64,000 nt of DNA. Origin: Centroberyx gerrardi. Taxonomy: Eukaryota > Chordata > Actinopteri > Beryciformes > Berycidae. Shown here one piece after another: positions 26,840 through 38,900 of this stretch. The stretch covers positions 22,224,840 to 22,288,839 of the forward strand of contig NC_136003.1 in NCBI RefSeq assembly GCF_048128805.1. Direction: 5' to 3'. Numbering within the stretch: position 1 is the stretch's first letter; each line of letters starts with the position of its first letter. The translations under genes and the position numbers were made by a program. The notes beneath the pieces are model-generated. The model ran no database searches. It saw only the letters and a program-made list of their open reading frames with translations, and had not been told where the DNA came from.

Positions 26840-27280
26840 GCACACATTTAAACAGGTCAAGTGCAGAAAAGCAGCTGCATGTCAACATAACAACAACAAT
26901 AGTAATAATAATGTGATACTCAATTGATCTTTAAAGGGAAATTCTACTTTTGCTTGCCCCCTTCCACAGGGAGGCAGGCTCAGATACACTGGCCAGGTAG
27001 CCTATTACTGTAATGTCTCAGTCTTTATTATTGTAACGAGGGCATTCTTAAATAGGTCGAGTGCAGAATCTTATGCACATCTTATTGCAGCAATATTACC
27101 TACAACAGGTTGATTCAGTAAGAAAGCAACCACATGTCAACATAACAGTAACAATTTAAGCAAGTTCAATAATAATAGTAATAGTAATAACAACAACAAC
27201 AATAATAATAGGATACTTTATTGATCCCATAGAGAAATTCTATTTTTGCTTGCCCTGGTCCAGAGGAGGTCAGAGCACAG
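26840..27280. repeat. Duplicated repeat segment ending in a 'TTGATC...AAATTCTA' motif
   Basis: Two segments share the same order of motifs. First comes AGGTC(A/G)AGTGCAGAA, then CATGTCAACATAACA, then AATAATAGTAATA-type simple sequence. Next is a GATACT...TTGATC block and AAATTCTA...TTTGCTTGCCC. The first copy spans about 26850-26965 and the second about 27050-27260. A third, partial relative of the TTGATCC...AAATT end lies at 56020-56060 beyond dnaaf8. Confidence 0.5.
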
Positions 27281-29646
27281 GGTCAGATACAGAACACACA
27301 CCTGAGCTGGTAGGGATTGTCTTGTTCAAGGATACTTGAGCAGGCTGGATGCCTGCCAATACAGCGGCTTCTACCCTGCTGCTCTGGTCGTAGCATCTCT
27401 GTATGCCACCCTGCTGCCCCAACATGCTGCCCTAGATGGTAAGAATAGAATAAAGTAAAAGGGAAATACTGGTTTGGTATGATGAGGCAGTCTACAGCCT
27501 GACCTAATCACTAGTGTAAACTGTATGTCACTATTGTGCTCTAGTAATCACAACGCTCCAACTGGTTCTGAATTGGAGCTCATTCATTGCAGTGTTTAGC
27601 TATCCACTATCCTTGGTAGCTGTGGATGAAACTGAATGACCATGTTGTCACTAGGTGTGGTGAGTTTAGATAATTACATTCTCTGTGGATCAAAACAACA
27701 CCTCTGTTCTAAAATCACTGCAAATCACAGCCTCTCAAGGCTTTTATGAAATGGCAGTAACACACCATTGTAATTCAAAAGAACACAAATGTTGAAAAAA
27801 ATCTCTTTAATCAATTATAATTACATTTTATTTTTACACTAAGAAATAAGGTCCTTTGTCCTACAGCAGCTAAACAACGTGGTTGCTAAGCAACACACAC
27901 TCATACTGGTATGTACCAGTATGAGAGGTGACTTTCCGGTTAGTGCATTTTTAAATTAACTGGTGTACAGTCACAGGTGTGAGCTTATCTGGCATTTTAC
28001 AACAGCTCAATGTGACTCAGCCAATCAAAATTGAGGACATGAATTATCCATTTTATAACATTTTTCCAACAGTGGGGACCTGTGTTTTTAATGATGTATA
28101 AGACTTGCATGTGGTGTCATGCGGTTACAATAGTGATTCCCTAACAAAACTGACACTGCACTTCCGTATCACAATTTTCCCCCAAAAGGCTGCAGAGATC
28201 TGATGAAAACCAAACTACAAATTACTGGATTGTTGCACACTTGGAAGTCTTCAATACATTAGATGTGTTGCATTGGGAAGGAGAGTTTTGGAACTCAACA
28301 CTGATAAATATTTCACAGGCTAATGTTACATTGCAGGCTACACTGCATAGTCATCACTGATTTGTAGATTTGTTCACTACTGTGAGCTAAGTGGGGAGCG
28401 CAAAGTAAACAGTGTCAACACGAGGCAAACAGAGAGAGCCGAAGGGAGAAACATGGAGGGAGATGTGCTGATGACATTGAGTCCCAGGCAAAAAGCTGTT
28501 GAAGAAAACTGAGGATAGTTGTCAAGTCAAGTAACAAATCATGTGTTTAACTATTCTGAAATCTAATTCTGTCTATACAAAACAAAAGATAAGCAACAGG
28601 TGACTCTAACAAAGTCAGGCCTAACAAAGGAGCACACAAGCCACCCTCAGGACTATTATGCATAGATGGTGAACAGGCCTATTATGTACAGTTGAAGTCT
28701 TAAAGGATGCAGGGAGTTTGTATTGGGCTTCCTTGGCATTATATATTTCAAGAATTCCCTGACACTCCTGAGCAAAACAGTAGCGGGAAGGAGAAGGGTA
28801 TGGTGGGTTTCAACACTGATCAGCATGCCTCCTTCCAATTTAGATTGACATAATGCCTTTCAGGCCTCCTCATCGCTGCTGAGGATGCACAGAATTTATC
28901 CAGTATTATTTGAGGAATTTATCCCTCCTGAAGCAAGGCAGAGCCCAGTCAAACATTTACAGCCACAGCAGCAGGCTCTGCCACTCACCATTAAGACTCC
29001 TCTCCTGCACTCACAGTAAGCCCACAGCAACTGACAAACCGGGAAACCTTTGTGTCTGGTTGAGTGCAGGGGAATGAGCCAATTAGAGGTGTTTGTCTGG
29101 GGAGCAGCAATCATGAAACAACTCACTGTGGCAGCCATTCAGTATGGCACTTTTTTTTTTACTGGAATAGTAATAAAAACGGCAGTGTTTTATTTTCTTT
29201 GTTTGTAAAATTATTTGTGTAATATTACAACAAACAAGAACAACCCAACACCCTTTCCATATTTAGCATATTGTATTCTTTATTGGACAGCCTAAAGATC
29301 TTCTCATCAAGAAATATTATAGTGTTACCTAACAAGAGAAAACACACTGAATGATCTATGTTAAAAAATGCACTCCAGCCCATGCTTAACATTAAAATGA
29401 CTATTGTTTCCTTTAGAGGCTTTAGAGAATCCTTTGCAGACAAAGGACACAGTTTCACTAACTTGTTACGGCTGGTTGTGACAACAGATCAGCAGTGCTC
29501 TCTACTGGCAAGAGAAGAAAATGAGAATTCATAAGGTTCCTCAGTCTCTACTACAAAGGTTCTGTAACGTCTACAAAACACTGGACCCCCACAGTAGATA
29601 ATGGACGATATTAGGCAATACTTCTTTATGAGCAGAATAGAGCTGA

Positions 29647-30042
29647 GTGAACACACAAGGCTGTGCATGCAAGATCTGCTCTCCATTATTCATCTTCCGC
29701 TGCTTAGTTTCCCCCGCCCCAATCTGCCATAAATTGTTTACTTGCAAATACTGTTTGTTCATTGATGTTTCCATAGATTCTTATAAACGTATGTGTTCAG
29801 AGAAGAATTTGTCATTCAGGCATGATGCCGTTATATATGATTATGACAAGATATTTCTCAGTAGTGACATAAATGTATTTTATAACCTTAAATCACTTTA
29901 CACTAATCAATACTACAGGAAAACAGAGGAACTGTGGCATTTAATTATGACGATTGATGATTATTTAATGTATAAAGGGACAATTACCCATGAATTACAC
30001 ATTAAAAATGATTACTTTTTAGACTTAAATGTCAAGAAATAA
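29647..30042 (+). other. Unrecognised 131-codon open frame, AT-rich
   Basis: An open frame without recognisable family. The C-terminal 90 or so codons are rich in Tyr, Asp, Lys, Ile and Leu, as expected from AT-rich sequence. There is no signal peptide, no clear domain and no evident splice partner. It is most likely chance. It is listed because it is the longest frame in this interval that is not explained by a simple repeat. Confidence 0.1.
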
Positions 30043-31821
30043 AATTGAGGCACACATTCCATTACATTTATCTGAGCCCATTACCTAAACAAAACCAAAC
30101 AAAGCTATATGTATAACACAATCAACAATCAATCACAATTACAATCAACAGTTACCAACACTTTCATACAACATGGAAAATAATTAGTAACATAATGCAT
30201 TTCTCAATAAATGTATTCAACATAAACCTCAGGCTGTTGAGGCAGGCAAGGTTTGTACAGCATCACATCCCCTGCCTACCTGAAGAGAGTAAGATGTGTA
30301 TTTGTTCACTGCAAAAAACTGGATCACACTTGAGTGCTAGATGTTAAAAACTTGGATGCATTGTGCTTCTTGCTCAAGTTAAATTAATAACACTCCACTC
30401 CTCATTCTGTTTTGTGCACATGCTTTTTTAATAAGATACTATACTTCACTGAATGAACAATGAACTGTTTAAAAACTATGCTAATGACATGCATTCCCAA
30501 TATTTTAAAATGTAAGATGATGAGTTCTGCTTGATGCGTCAACAAGCCAATCACAATCAATTCATGTGAAAGGACACAGGTTTATCAGGATTTGGTTGTC
30601 CTTTAGAGCATGACCAGTTCATGGTTGTCTAAAAGAACCCAGATACCAAGAAAAAGAGTAAACAGAAAGTTAGTCATTACAGTCATAGACGTGATTCGGA
30701 AATGAACCTCTGGAACTGACCCCTATCCTGCATAGTTAGATAAGCAAATCAAATAAAAAATCCAATGTCGCTACCATTATAGTCTACATTAAGTCTCTAA
30801 CACATACGTCTAAGAGGGGTTGCTGATTTTATTCAAATAAAACAAAGGGTATAACAAGGGGGATGGTGGGGAGTTAAAATGTTTGCTGCCCTTACCCTAA
30901 AATCAACAGCAATGCTTCCCTCATTGTCTCCTGAGAGTGTGTTGTAAACCAGTAAACCATTAACATCATAGAAAAAGAAATATAATTTCAGCCACAGGTC
31001 GGTCCAGTGCACTGGGTTCATGTTATCTCTTTACCATAGTATATCAGTTAAAATCTACAGTAAATGCACTCAGTGACTGGACCCTGACTTTAGTAAACAG
31101 CAAAGGCCACTTAGACATGTTCCCTCATTAGCCTTTAAAATACAGCATGTAAGCTACATGAAGAACAAATTCAAGTCCATACATATAATTCTCATGGTAA
31201 GTAGCCTAAGAGACAACTTACTGAGGCTATAATCGGTTTGCCTTCATTTTTATGGCCTGATTACTGATCACTTAATGATAAGGGAAAACATGTTATTAAA
31301 TTATTCACTGATAAAACCTGTTATGAATCATTATTACATTATGTTTACAACTTCCAATGTCTTTTTGGGAAAAGAAAGTTCAATGCACCTAAACTTACTG
31401 GCAACAATCAACAGAAGCCAAATGGAAATTAACGGGTTAATTGTACAAATTCAGTGGGTCTGGCTTAAAAAAAAAAAAAAAAAAAGAAAAAACGTTTTGG
31501 GGCTTGGCAGACTTTCCATTCTGCATACAAACAATTGCACAAAGGTTGGTCATTCAGTATTTCACTGCCTGTCCACCTTAAATCAAGACCACTCAGATTT
31601 AAGGTAAGATAATACAATATAATTTAGGTCCTCAGGCATCCAAAAAATTTAAAACAATGCAAAATTACAGAACAATAATTTGATTACACTAAAAGTGAGG
31701 CATCACATTCTAACAACCTGCTGCTCTTTATCACCTGATCTGAGTCTCAAAGAAGGCCAAGACTGAATTTACATGTATGTTTTGATTCTTAATACAGCTT
31801 GATACTCTACCCACAGCTGTT

Positions 31822-33555
31822 ATGCACACCATTGTGCTGTTGGTGTTGTGGGTCCTGGGAACATCACTGGTGTTGCCAGACCCTGACACAGCGGGAGAGA
31901 AGGTGACCGAAGAGCCTATTCCATGTTCCAAGGGATGCACCTGTCTGCATGACGACTACAGCTTGGAGCCCAATGTGTACTGCAGCGCTCGTAACTTAAC
32001 GCAAGTCCCATCGGACATGCCGCAGTCCACGCATTCCCTCTGGCTGGATGCTAACCTGTTCACCTCCCTGCCAGCAGCCTCTTTTAAGGATCTTACCAAC
32101 TTGGACTTTTTGAATCTACAGAGCGGCCAATTGGTGACACTTGACCCTCAGGTTTTCAAAGGGCTTAGGTCGCTAGCGCACATCCACCTTGAGCGAAATC
32201 GCCTCCGGGCGTTACCAGGTACAATCTTCCAGAACACACCTAACCTTGCCTCACTTAGTCTGCATAACAACCAGCTCTCTCGTATTGAGGAAAGGCTGTT
32301 TGCGGGCCTCTCACACATGTGGCTTCTCAACCTGGGGTGGAACTCGATAGCAGTCTTACCTGAAACAGCTTTCCATGACCTGAATGGCCTACGGGAGCTG
32401 GTTCTGGCAGGGAACAGGCTTGCTTACTTACAGCCGCTGCTCTTCCAAAGTCTCACTGAGCTTAAGGAGTTGGATCTAACTGGAAATTACCTCAAGGTCA
32501 TCAAAGCGAATGTGTTTGTGAAACTCCCGAAACTGCAAAAGCTTTACCTGGCCCAGAACCAGATTGTGACAGTGGTACCCAGAGCCTTTGTAGGCATGAA
32601 GTCACTCAGATGGCTGGATCTCACAAACAACAGACTAACTGCTCTGCATGATGAGACTTTCCTGGGTCTCCACAGTCTTCACGTGCTGCGCCTTTCCAAC
32701 AACTCCATCACTGGAATTAGGCCCAGGACCTTCCGCGATCTGCAGTACTTAGAAGAGCTACGTCTCAGTTACAACAAGATCCGAGCCCTGGGGGAGAGGA
32801 TCTTTGAAGGGCTTGGTCACCTGGAGGTCCTCGAGCTAGAGCACAATCAGGTGCAAGAGGCACAAGTGGGTAGTTTCACAGGCCTCGCTCACGTGGCTGT
32901 CATCAACCTGTCCGGAAGCTGTTTCCACGGTCTACCGGACCAAGTGTTCAAAGGCTTGTCAAAGCTGCACAGCCTTCATCTGGACAGAGGCTGTCTAACG
33001 AAGGTCACGACCCAAGCTTTCATCGGACTCTCTGGTCTACGGCGGCTGTTCTTGCAGCACAACAACATCTCTGTGGTGGAACGGCAGAGCTTTGTGGACC
33101 TGGTGGGCCTGTTGGGGCTAGACATGAGTTTCAACAAGCTGGAGGTTCTCACAACCCACACATTCTCTGGCCTCAAGAATCTGGAGTACTTGCTATTGTC
33201 CAACAATGTTTTTCGACAATTCTTGCAGAATGGCACAAAGCAGCTACTGCCCAGGCTGCGCTACCTTGACCTGAGAGATAATGCTTTGACTAGCATTCTC
33301 CCTGATTTCCCAGAGAGTATGGAAAAACTGTTGCTGCCCGGGAACCAGTGGAAATGCGATTGCAGTGCCCTTCCACTCAGAAATTACAGCTTGAGGAATC
33401 CATTGGTGATACCTCGGCAAGTGGAGACCCACGCAGAGGGCGAAGAGCCTGACACTACCGTCACCATCTACAACAACATTACATGCAGCAGCCCACCAAG
33501 CCTAGCTGGTCAAGACCTACGGGATACTGACAATGAACACTTCCTTAGCTGCTGA
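31822..33555 (+). CDS. igfals: IGF-binding protein complex acid-labile subunit
   Basis: Secreted leucine-rich-repeat protein that joins IGF and IGFBP-3/5 in a ternary complex in blood and prolongs IGF half-life. The single open frame encodes 577 residues. There is a hydrophobic signal peptide (residues 2-19), then an N-terminal LRR cap with cysteines 35, 39, 41 and 54 spaced as in mammals. About 18 LRRs of 24 residues follow, including WNSIAVLPETAF, LVLAGNRLAYLQP and IKANVFVKLPKLQKLYL, which are nearly identical to human. A C-terminal cap (WKCDCSAL...NNITCSSPP) precedes the ending HFLSC. Compared with my recollection of human IGFALS (605 residues), one repeat near residues 455-480 is missing. 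A splice acceptor (CCCACAG, 31810-31816) lies six bases before the ATG, matching the known intron near the start of the mammalian gene. An upstream exon could therefore add 5' UTR or a few codons. Confidence 0.93.
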   Translation: MHTIVLLVLWVLGTSLVLPDPDTAGEKVTEEPIPCSKGCTCLHDDYSLEPNVYCSARNLTQVPSDMPQSTHSLWLDANLFTSLPAASFKDLTNLDFLNLQSGQLVTLDPQVFKGLRSLAHIHLERNRLRALPGTIFQNTPNLASLSLHNNQLSRIEERLFAGLSHMWLLNLGWNSIAVLPETAFHDLNGLRELVLAGNRLAYLQPLLFQSLTELKELDLTGNYLKVIKANVFVKLPKLQKLYLAQNQIVTVVPRAFVGMKSLRWLDLTNNRLTALHDETFLGLHSLHVLRLSNNSITGIRPRTFRDLQYLEELRLSYNKIRALGERIFEGLGHLEVLELEHNQVQEAQVGSFTGLAHVAVINLSGSCFHGLPDQVFKGLSKLHSLHLDRGCLTKVTTQAFIGLSGLRRLFLQHNNISVVERQSFVDLVGLLGLDMSFNKLEVLTTHTFSGLKNLEYLLLSNNVFRQFLQNGTKQLLPRLRYLDLRDNALTSILPDFPESMEKLLLPGNQWKCDCSALPLRNYSLRNPLVIPRQVETHAEGEEPDTTVTIYNNITCSSPPSLAGQDLRDTDNEHFLSC

Positions 33556-34468
33556 GTGGACAAGTTACAGACATGGCCACAGAATCGGTTTGTTACTAGT
33601 AGAAAGTGTTTTTGAATGGTTAACTTCAATATTTTCAACAACTTAAATTCAATTTCTGATCTCTAGCTTGAAACAGTTACATTGATGCATTGATTGGGGT
33701 ACTGTGAGTGGGTTTTAGTTATAGACTATAAAAATGCATACAATGTGATTCATGGTCTCATTTCACATACATCTTTAACAGACAATCAAATGCCGCCATC
33801 TTAAGGCTTGACAAAATTCTAAGACAACTTTCCACTGAAGAGACCAACAATATTTCTTCGCTTCAACTTTTTCAAGTTATGTTCAAAAAGTGAATGCTTT
33901 AGTTAAAAGGAAATGTGACTTATTATTTCTGCAGGAAAGGGAAAATCCAATAGAATTTTACTTTGGACCCAATCTTCAAGAAACATTTTGAGTTGATTCA
34001 GTTTATACTGACATAAAATATAAGGATGGACTGTATATGTATTCAGTAATTATCAATTATTCAATTCAATATTATTCAATAATTTTTAACAAATATTTGG
34101 GAGCCCGATACTAAGCCATATATGTAAAAATCAAAAGGACAAAAAAGGCATCTGAATATCATTTTGGGCACATTTTTGTTTATCATTAGGCTATAATTAC
34201 TAATGTATACTTTATATAGAAACTGAAATGTGAGCATTATTTCACTTAATTTGAATGTTAACTTTAAGCCATTAGACTGGGCTGGATGGAATGGTCTGAC
34301 AAAAAAGGAAAAAGTTTGGAAAAGTAACAGGCAGGGGGAAAAATCTATACAGCTCTGTGTCACTCAAAACTGTCTTCATGGATACTCTAGATGTGTGTGT
34401 TGGTGCATTAAAACCCCGTGCTGGTGACTTTAAATTCAGTTTGTACTGTTGTCAAATCACCAAAGTCC

Positions 34469-34474
34469 AATAAA
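34469..34474 (+). terminator. Possible igfals polyadenylation signal
   Basis: AATAAA about 0.9 kb downstream of the igfals stop codon, followed by T-rich sequence. It is the most plausible canonical signal before the next gene. Confidence 0.35.
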
Positions 34475-34578
34475 TTCACTAAACACATCTTTGCCTTCAT
34501 TTTTACGAAAAAAAAAACTGGTTTCGTGCAGCCACATTGTAAATAAAGATTGACAAGTTTAGGCCAATCACATACTGG

Positions 34579-34633
34579 ACACAGCCTGTTTACATGTGGT
34601 CATCCCACATGTAAACTGTAAACAGGCTGTGTT
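34579..34633. repeat. Short inverted repeat (hairpin-forming)
   Basis: The left arm CACAGCCTGTTTACATGTGG is matched by its reverse complement on the right, starting CCACATGTAAAC and continuing after a 4-5 base insertion as TGTAAACAGGCTGTG. The loop is only about 5 bases (TCATC). It lies between igfals and dnaaf8. Confidence 0.7.
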
Positions 34634-35295
34634 GGACAGACGCTAGCATAAGAGAGGGGAAACAGTATGGATGCTATTATTTCCTGTGAATAAAAAGCGG
34701 TGGCTTCTTGCAGATAGTTACTTATTTGAGTTGACTGAAGGAATGGCGTCAGGTGTCACCTAGCAAACTTCAACGTCAAACGTCAAATTCAGAATACTTA
34801 CAGACCCTCTGGAAATCTGCACTGTAGGAATGCTGAATCTAAACTGAGCAGTCCGATACTTGCCGTTGAAATAGCCAAGCTCAATGCTAATTTTCCTCTT
34901 GGGCCTTGTGCAGGTTGACAACCTGGTAGCTCATTATGCAACGACGACTATCTGCCATGTCTGAGTGGTGTTTTTGGCAGTAGGCCTATCTTCTGGTCGC
35001 AAGGTGATGAGGATGGTGCGTTTGCAGGAATGGAAGGACTCAAAATGGTAGGAGTCAAAATTTTCCGCCATACAGTGTTCATTTAAAATTTCACACAATC
35101 CGATTTTCAGTAGTCATTCACGCCAATATACAGCCCAAATGCCTCATAACCATGCAGAAAGCTGCAAATTCCATGTTTCTATGGACTGAGCAACTCGGTT
35201 GTTCATGTGTGGCTCAAGTCTTAATGACATAATTTCCGACAGCACTTGGAGGCAGCAGTATTGACAAAGCACACGTGCTGCACCAGAAGCGTTCT

Positions 35296-35310
35296 GTTGC
35301 CATGGTAACC
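35296..35310 (+). promoter_or_regulatory. RFX X-box motif upstream of dnaaf8
   Basis: GTTGCCATGGTAACC is a perfect palindromic X-box, the site bound by RFX transcription factors. It lies about 135 bases upstream of the dnaaf8 start codon. RFX factors with FOXJ1 drive genes of motile cilia, and this is the expected control for a dynein assembly factor. The motif is seen directly; its use here is inferred from position and target gene. Confidence 0.75.
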
Positions 35311-35443
35311 AAAGACACTACTCTACTGAGAGCAAGAGTGTGAACTCGCTTGCTAGCTAACTAATTAGCTGTGCATAACATTATATAAAGTTAACCAACT
35401 TTATATATGTCTTTTGCAAACTTGCTCTTGCTGACTTAGTGAA

Positions 35444-35899
35444 ATGGATTTGAATCCTTCGTCGCACTGGAATGCACTTTTGGAGAGTGTAAAACTATTT
35501 ATACCGTCCATCGACTCCGATTCTTCATCTGTAAGTTTCTTCGTTCCTAAAGAATGTGCTAGTATTATGTTAGCTAAGCTAACTGCCGACAACATCATAG
35601 TCGAAAAGTCACTTTAACTAAAACAGCTAACATCAAATAATGTTACGCCTTACAGTCCGAGAATGAAGACAATATAACCATATTTCAACGACCAGCAGTC
35701 GTTTCCCCGAAGGTTCACATACAGGAGGACTTGCAGTGTCTTTCACTGGAAGATGCTGAAACAGAGGTCAGTCGATTTTAGTTTCATGTAAGTCAATGTG
35801 ATCTCTAATAATGTGGACTTCCTGATGAATTGGCACAGCACCATCATAAACGAATCAGGAACACGAATGATGGTCAATGGTTTGGTTTGGTTCGGTTTG

Positions 35900-35938
<39 letters not shown>

Positions 35939-38900
35939 CCCTTGATCAGGAGCTGTGGATACCTGCAGCACAGACATGCCAGTCAGAAGAGACCTCTTGC
36001 CACCAAAGTGTGACGTATGAAGGTGAAGCCGTGGAAAGCACTGCTGTAGCTCAGCGGGGCACACTGCACTCCTCTGCTGATGTTGGGGTAAGCAGGTTGT
36101 ATTAGCTGGCAGCCACACAAGGAGAATAAATGACACTAGAGCCATGTTACAGCAAACATGCCCAAATGTACTTCTGTGCCCTTTCCTTTCCTTTCCTTTC
36201 CTTTCATTTCCTTTCCTTTCTTTTCTTTTCTTTTCTTTTCTTTTCTTTTCTTTTCTTTTCTTTGTACACCCATTGCAGACTGATGCTTGTGAGAACAAAA
36301 TATTGGAGTTCAGAGGAGCCAAACTGAATGCCTCTGTAAAAACACATTTGGACAACAGAAAATCTGATGAGGGTTTCCCCATTCTCTCATTTTCGGTGAG
36401 TTTCCAGTTTGGGAAAACCATAAGGAAACATTTCTCCACCATTATTGAATATGCATGCTTGATGCAGGTGAATACTCACCAGATTTTGCACTTTCTCATT
36501 CAACAAACTAATGCTTTTGCAATGTACATAAAATCAGCTGCTTGACCAATGGGATTTGGATGATATCCTCCAAACTCTCAAAGAGGATGGGCCGTCTGTG
36601 CGGGGATGTGTGTTTGGTGAACCTGCAAAAGCACATGCAGGTAAGTACAGTTATAACACAGGCCCCTATGCATGTACTGAATTAAAAATACATGAGGGAT
36701 GAATAGGTTAATAATTTGCATGTCATTTATGGTGAGTGTGTGTAAATTAATGTACTAGCTTGTGTTATAAATTCAAGATCAACCCTTATTTCAAAGTGTG
36801 GAACAATGATAGCATAATGGCTCTGCAGGGATGTTTCGACTGCACATTATGGGAGGTCTTTAATAGCCCTGATATTAATGATCAGGTTATAGCAGTGTCT
36901 GATTATATCAATTTCTGTGTAGACTCTGTGATACCTACTAAGACCTTTAAAGTTTATCCTAATGATAAGCCATGGGTGTCTAACAAATTAAAGAAACTTA
37001 TAACTCAGAAGAAAAAAGCTTACAGAAACCAGGATGAAACAGCTAGAAGGGACACACAGAGACAAATAAAAAGACAAATACAGCTGGACAAGTACAGCTA
37101 CAAACAAAAGTTAGAGGCCTCTCTGGCTTCCGGCAATTCCAGAGAGGCATGGCAGGGAATTAAAACCATGACCAGTGTTCCACACAAGGGCAGGGGAAAA
37201 CCTACCCTTGTCTTGAATGGTAGTGAGGGACTGGAGATGGCAAACCGGCTCAACACCTTCTTTTGTCGCTTTGAGAGTGGCAACCGTGCTGAGGCTGCCA
37301 CTGTGATGCCCCCCCTTCCCCCCCTTACACCCAACTTTACTATCACGGAATCAGAGGTCCTTCACCTTTTTAGAGGCTGTAACCCACGAAAAAGCCCAGG
37401 CCCTGACAACATTTGTGGAAGTGTTTTAAAGCACTGTGCTGAACAGCTAGCACCAGTGTTTACTGATATCTTTAGGTCCTCTTTTAATCTTCACAAAGTC
37501 CCTACCCTATGGAAAACATCTATAATTGTACCCGTGCCAAAAATTCCCAGACCCATAGGGCCCAATGACTTCCGACCAATAGCACTGACATCCCTGGTCA
37601 TGAAGTGCTTTGAGTGTCTAGTGAAGAGGTACATTGTATCACAAACACAGCACCTCACGGACCCCTTGCAATTTGCATATCAAGCCTCTAGAGGGGTCGA
37701 GGATGCAATCCTGACTCTATTGCACTTATTGCACACTCACCTTGAGAAACCAAAGACTCATGCTAAGATTTTATTTGTGGATTTTTCGTCCGCTTTTAAC
37801 ACTATTCAACCCAGTATTTTAGCAGATATATTGGCCACAGAATTTTCACTTGAAGCTGGCTTGATTTCATGGATTGTTGATTTTCTTAGCTGTAGAATCC
37901 AGCAGGTCAGAGTAGGTACGTCACTCTCTGACAAAATGACCACCTGCACAGGTTCCCCCCAGGGATGTGTTTTATCATCTCTGTTGTTTATTTTATACAC
38001 CAACTCTTGCACTAGCACTTTCCCTAACAGGCACTTTATTAAGTACGCAGATGATACTGCCTTGGTGAGCCTCCTATATGATGGGGAGGAGGAGCATGGG
38101 CCAGTTCTTGACTACTTCCTAAATTGGTGTGAGAAGTCAAACCTTCTCTTAAACACCTCTAAAACAAAGGAAATGTCCATAGATTTTAGAAGGCTGCAAT
38201 CCTCTAACCCTACTTTTATAAATGGGGAGCCAATACAATCTGTTACAGATTACAAGTACCTTGGTATTGTGCTCCACCATAAGCTTAAATGGGACCTGTG
38301 GACTGACCTCATAAGTACTAAGACACAACAAAGAATGTACTTTCTAAAGAAATTGCTATCTTTTAATGTCCACAACAAAATGCTCCAAATGTTTTACTGT
38401 GCTTTTATTGAAAGTGTTTTAACCTTCTGCATCATCTGCTGGTTTGGCAATGCTACTGAGGCACAGAAAAAGACAGTCAGAAAAACTGTAACAATGGCCA
38501 GTAAACTGTTAGGGATTACATTACCAAGTATGGAATGCATCTACAGAAATAGAATGTTAAAGAAGGCAAACAACATTGTGGGTGACCAGAGGCACCCCCT
38601 TGCCTCCTCATTTGAACTGTTGCCATCTGGGCGACGATATTGCCTCCCTCTATTCACTAAAAATAGATCCAAGTTTTCATTTGTTCCACAAGCCATTACA
38701 TTTTTAAACAGGTAATTCACCAGCACCGTATCCCCCATGCATTTTGGCCACTCCTTCCTGGTCACAAAAGATGTCCAGCTGGTCTGGCCTGTCCCCCTCC
38801 TCCTGGTATGTGTATGGGCACATGTACGAGTATGTCTATTATGTCTACGAGTAGTCTACTGATGACTTTGCATGTCTATTTGTGACTATTATGATATGGG

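Larger units (their letters stand above)
24896..31800. other. Intergenic DNA upstream of igfals, no gene seen
   Basis: No coding exon supported. It contains a pair of related direct-repeat segments (26840-27000 and 27040-27280), a 19-base A-run at 31467-31485 and scattered short AT-rich open frames. An unrecognised open frame at 29647-30042 is noted separately. A splice-donor-like sequence GATTTAAGGTAAGAT near 31602 could end a non-coding first exon of igfals, but this is unproven. Confidence 0.5.

Noticed and set aside
35855..36442. 195-codon minus-strand open frame with Lys/Glu/Arg repeats
   Set aside because: It is the antisense of dnaaf8 exons 3 and 4 and of two microsatellites; the basic repeat is the translated pyrimidine pentamer tract.
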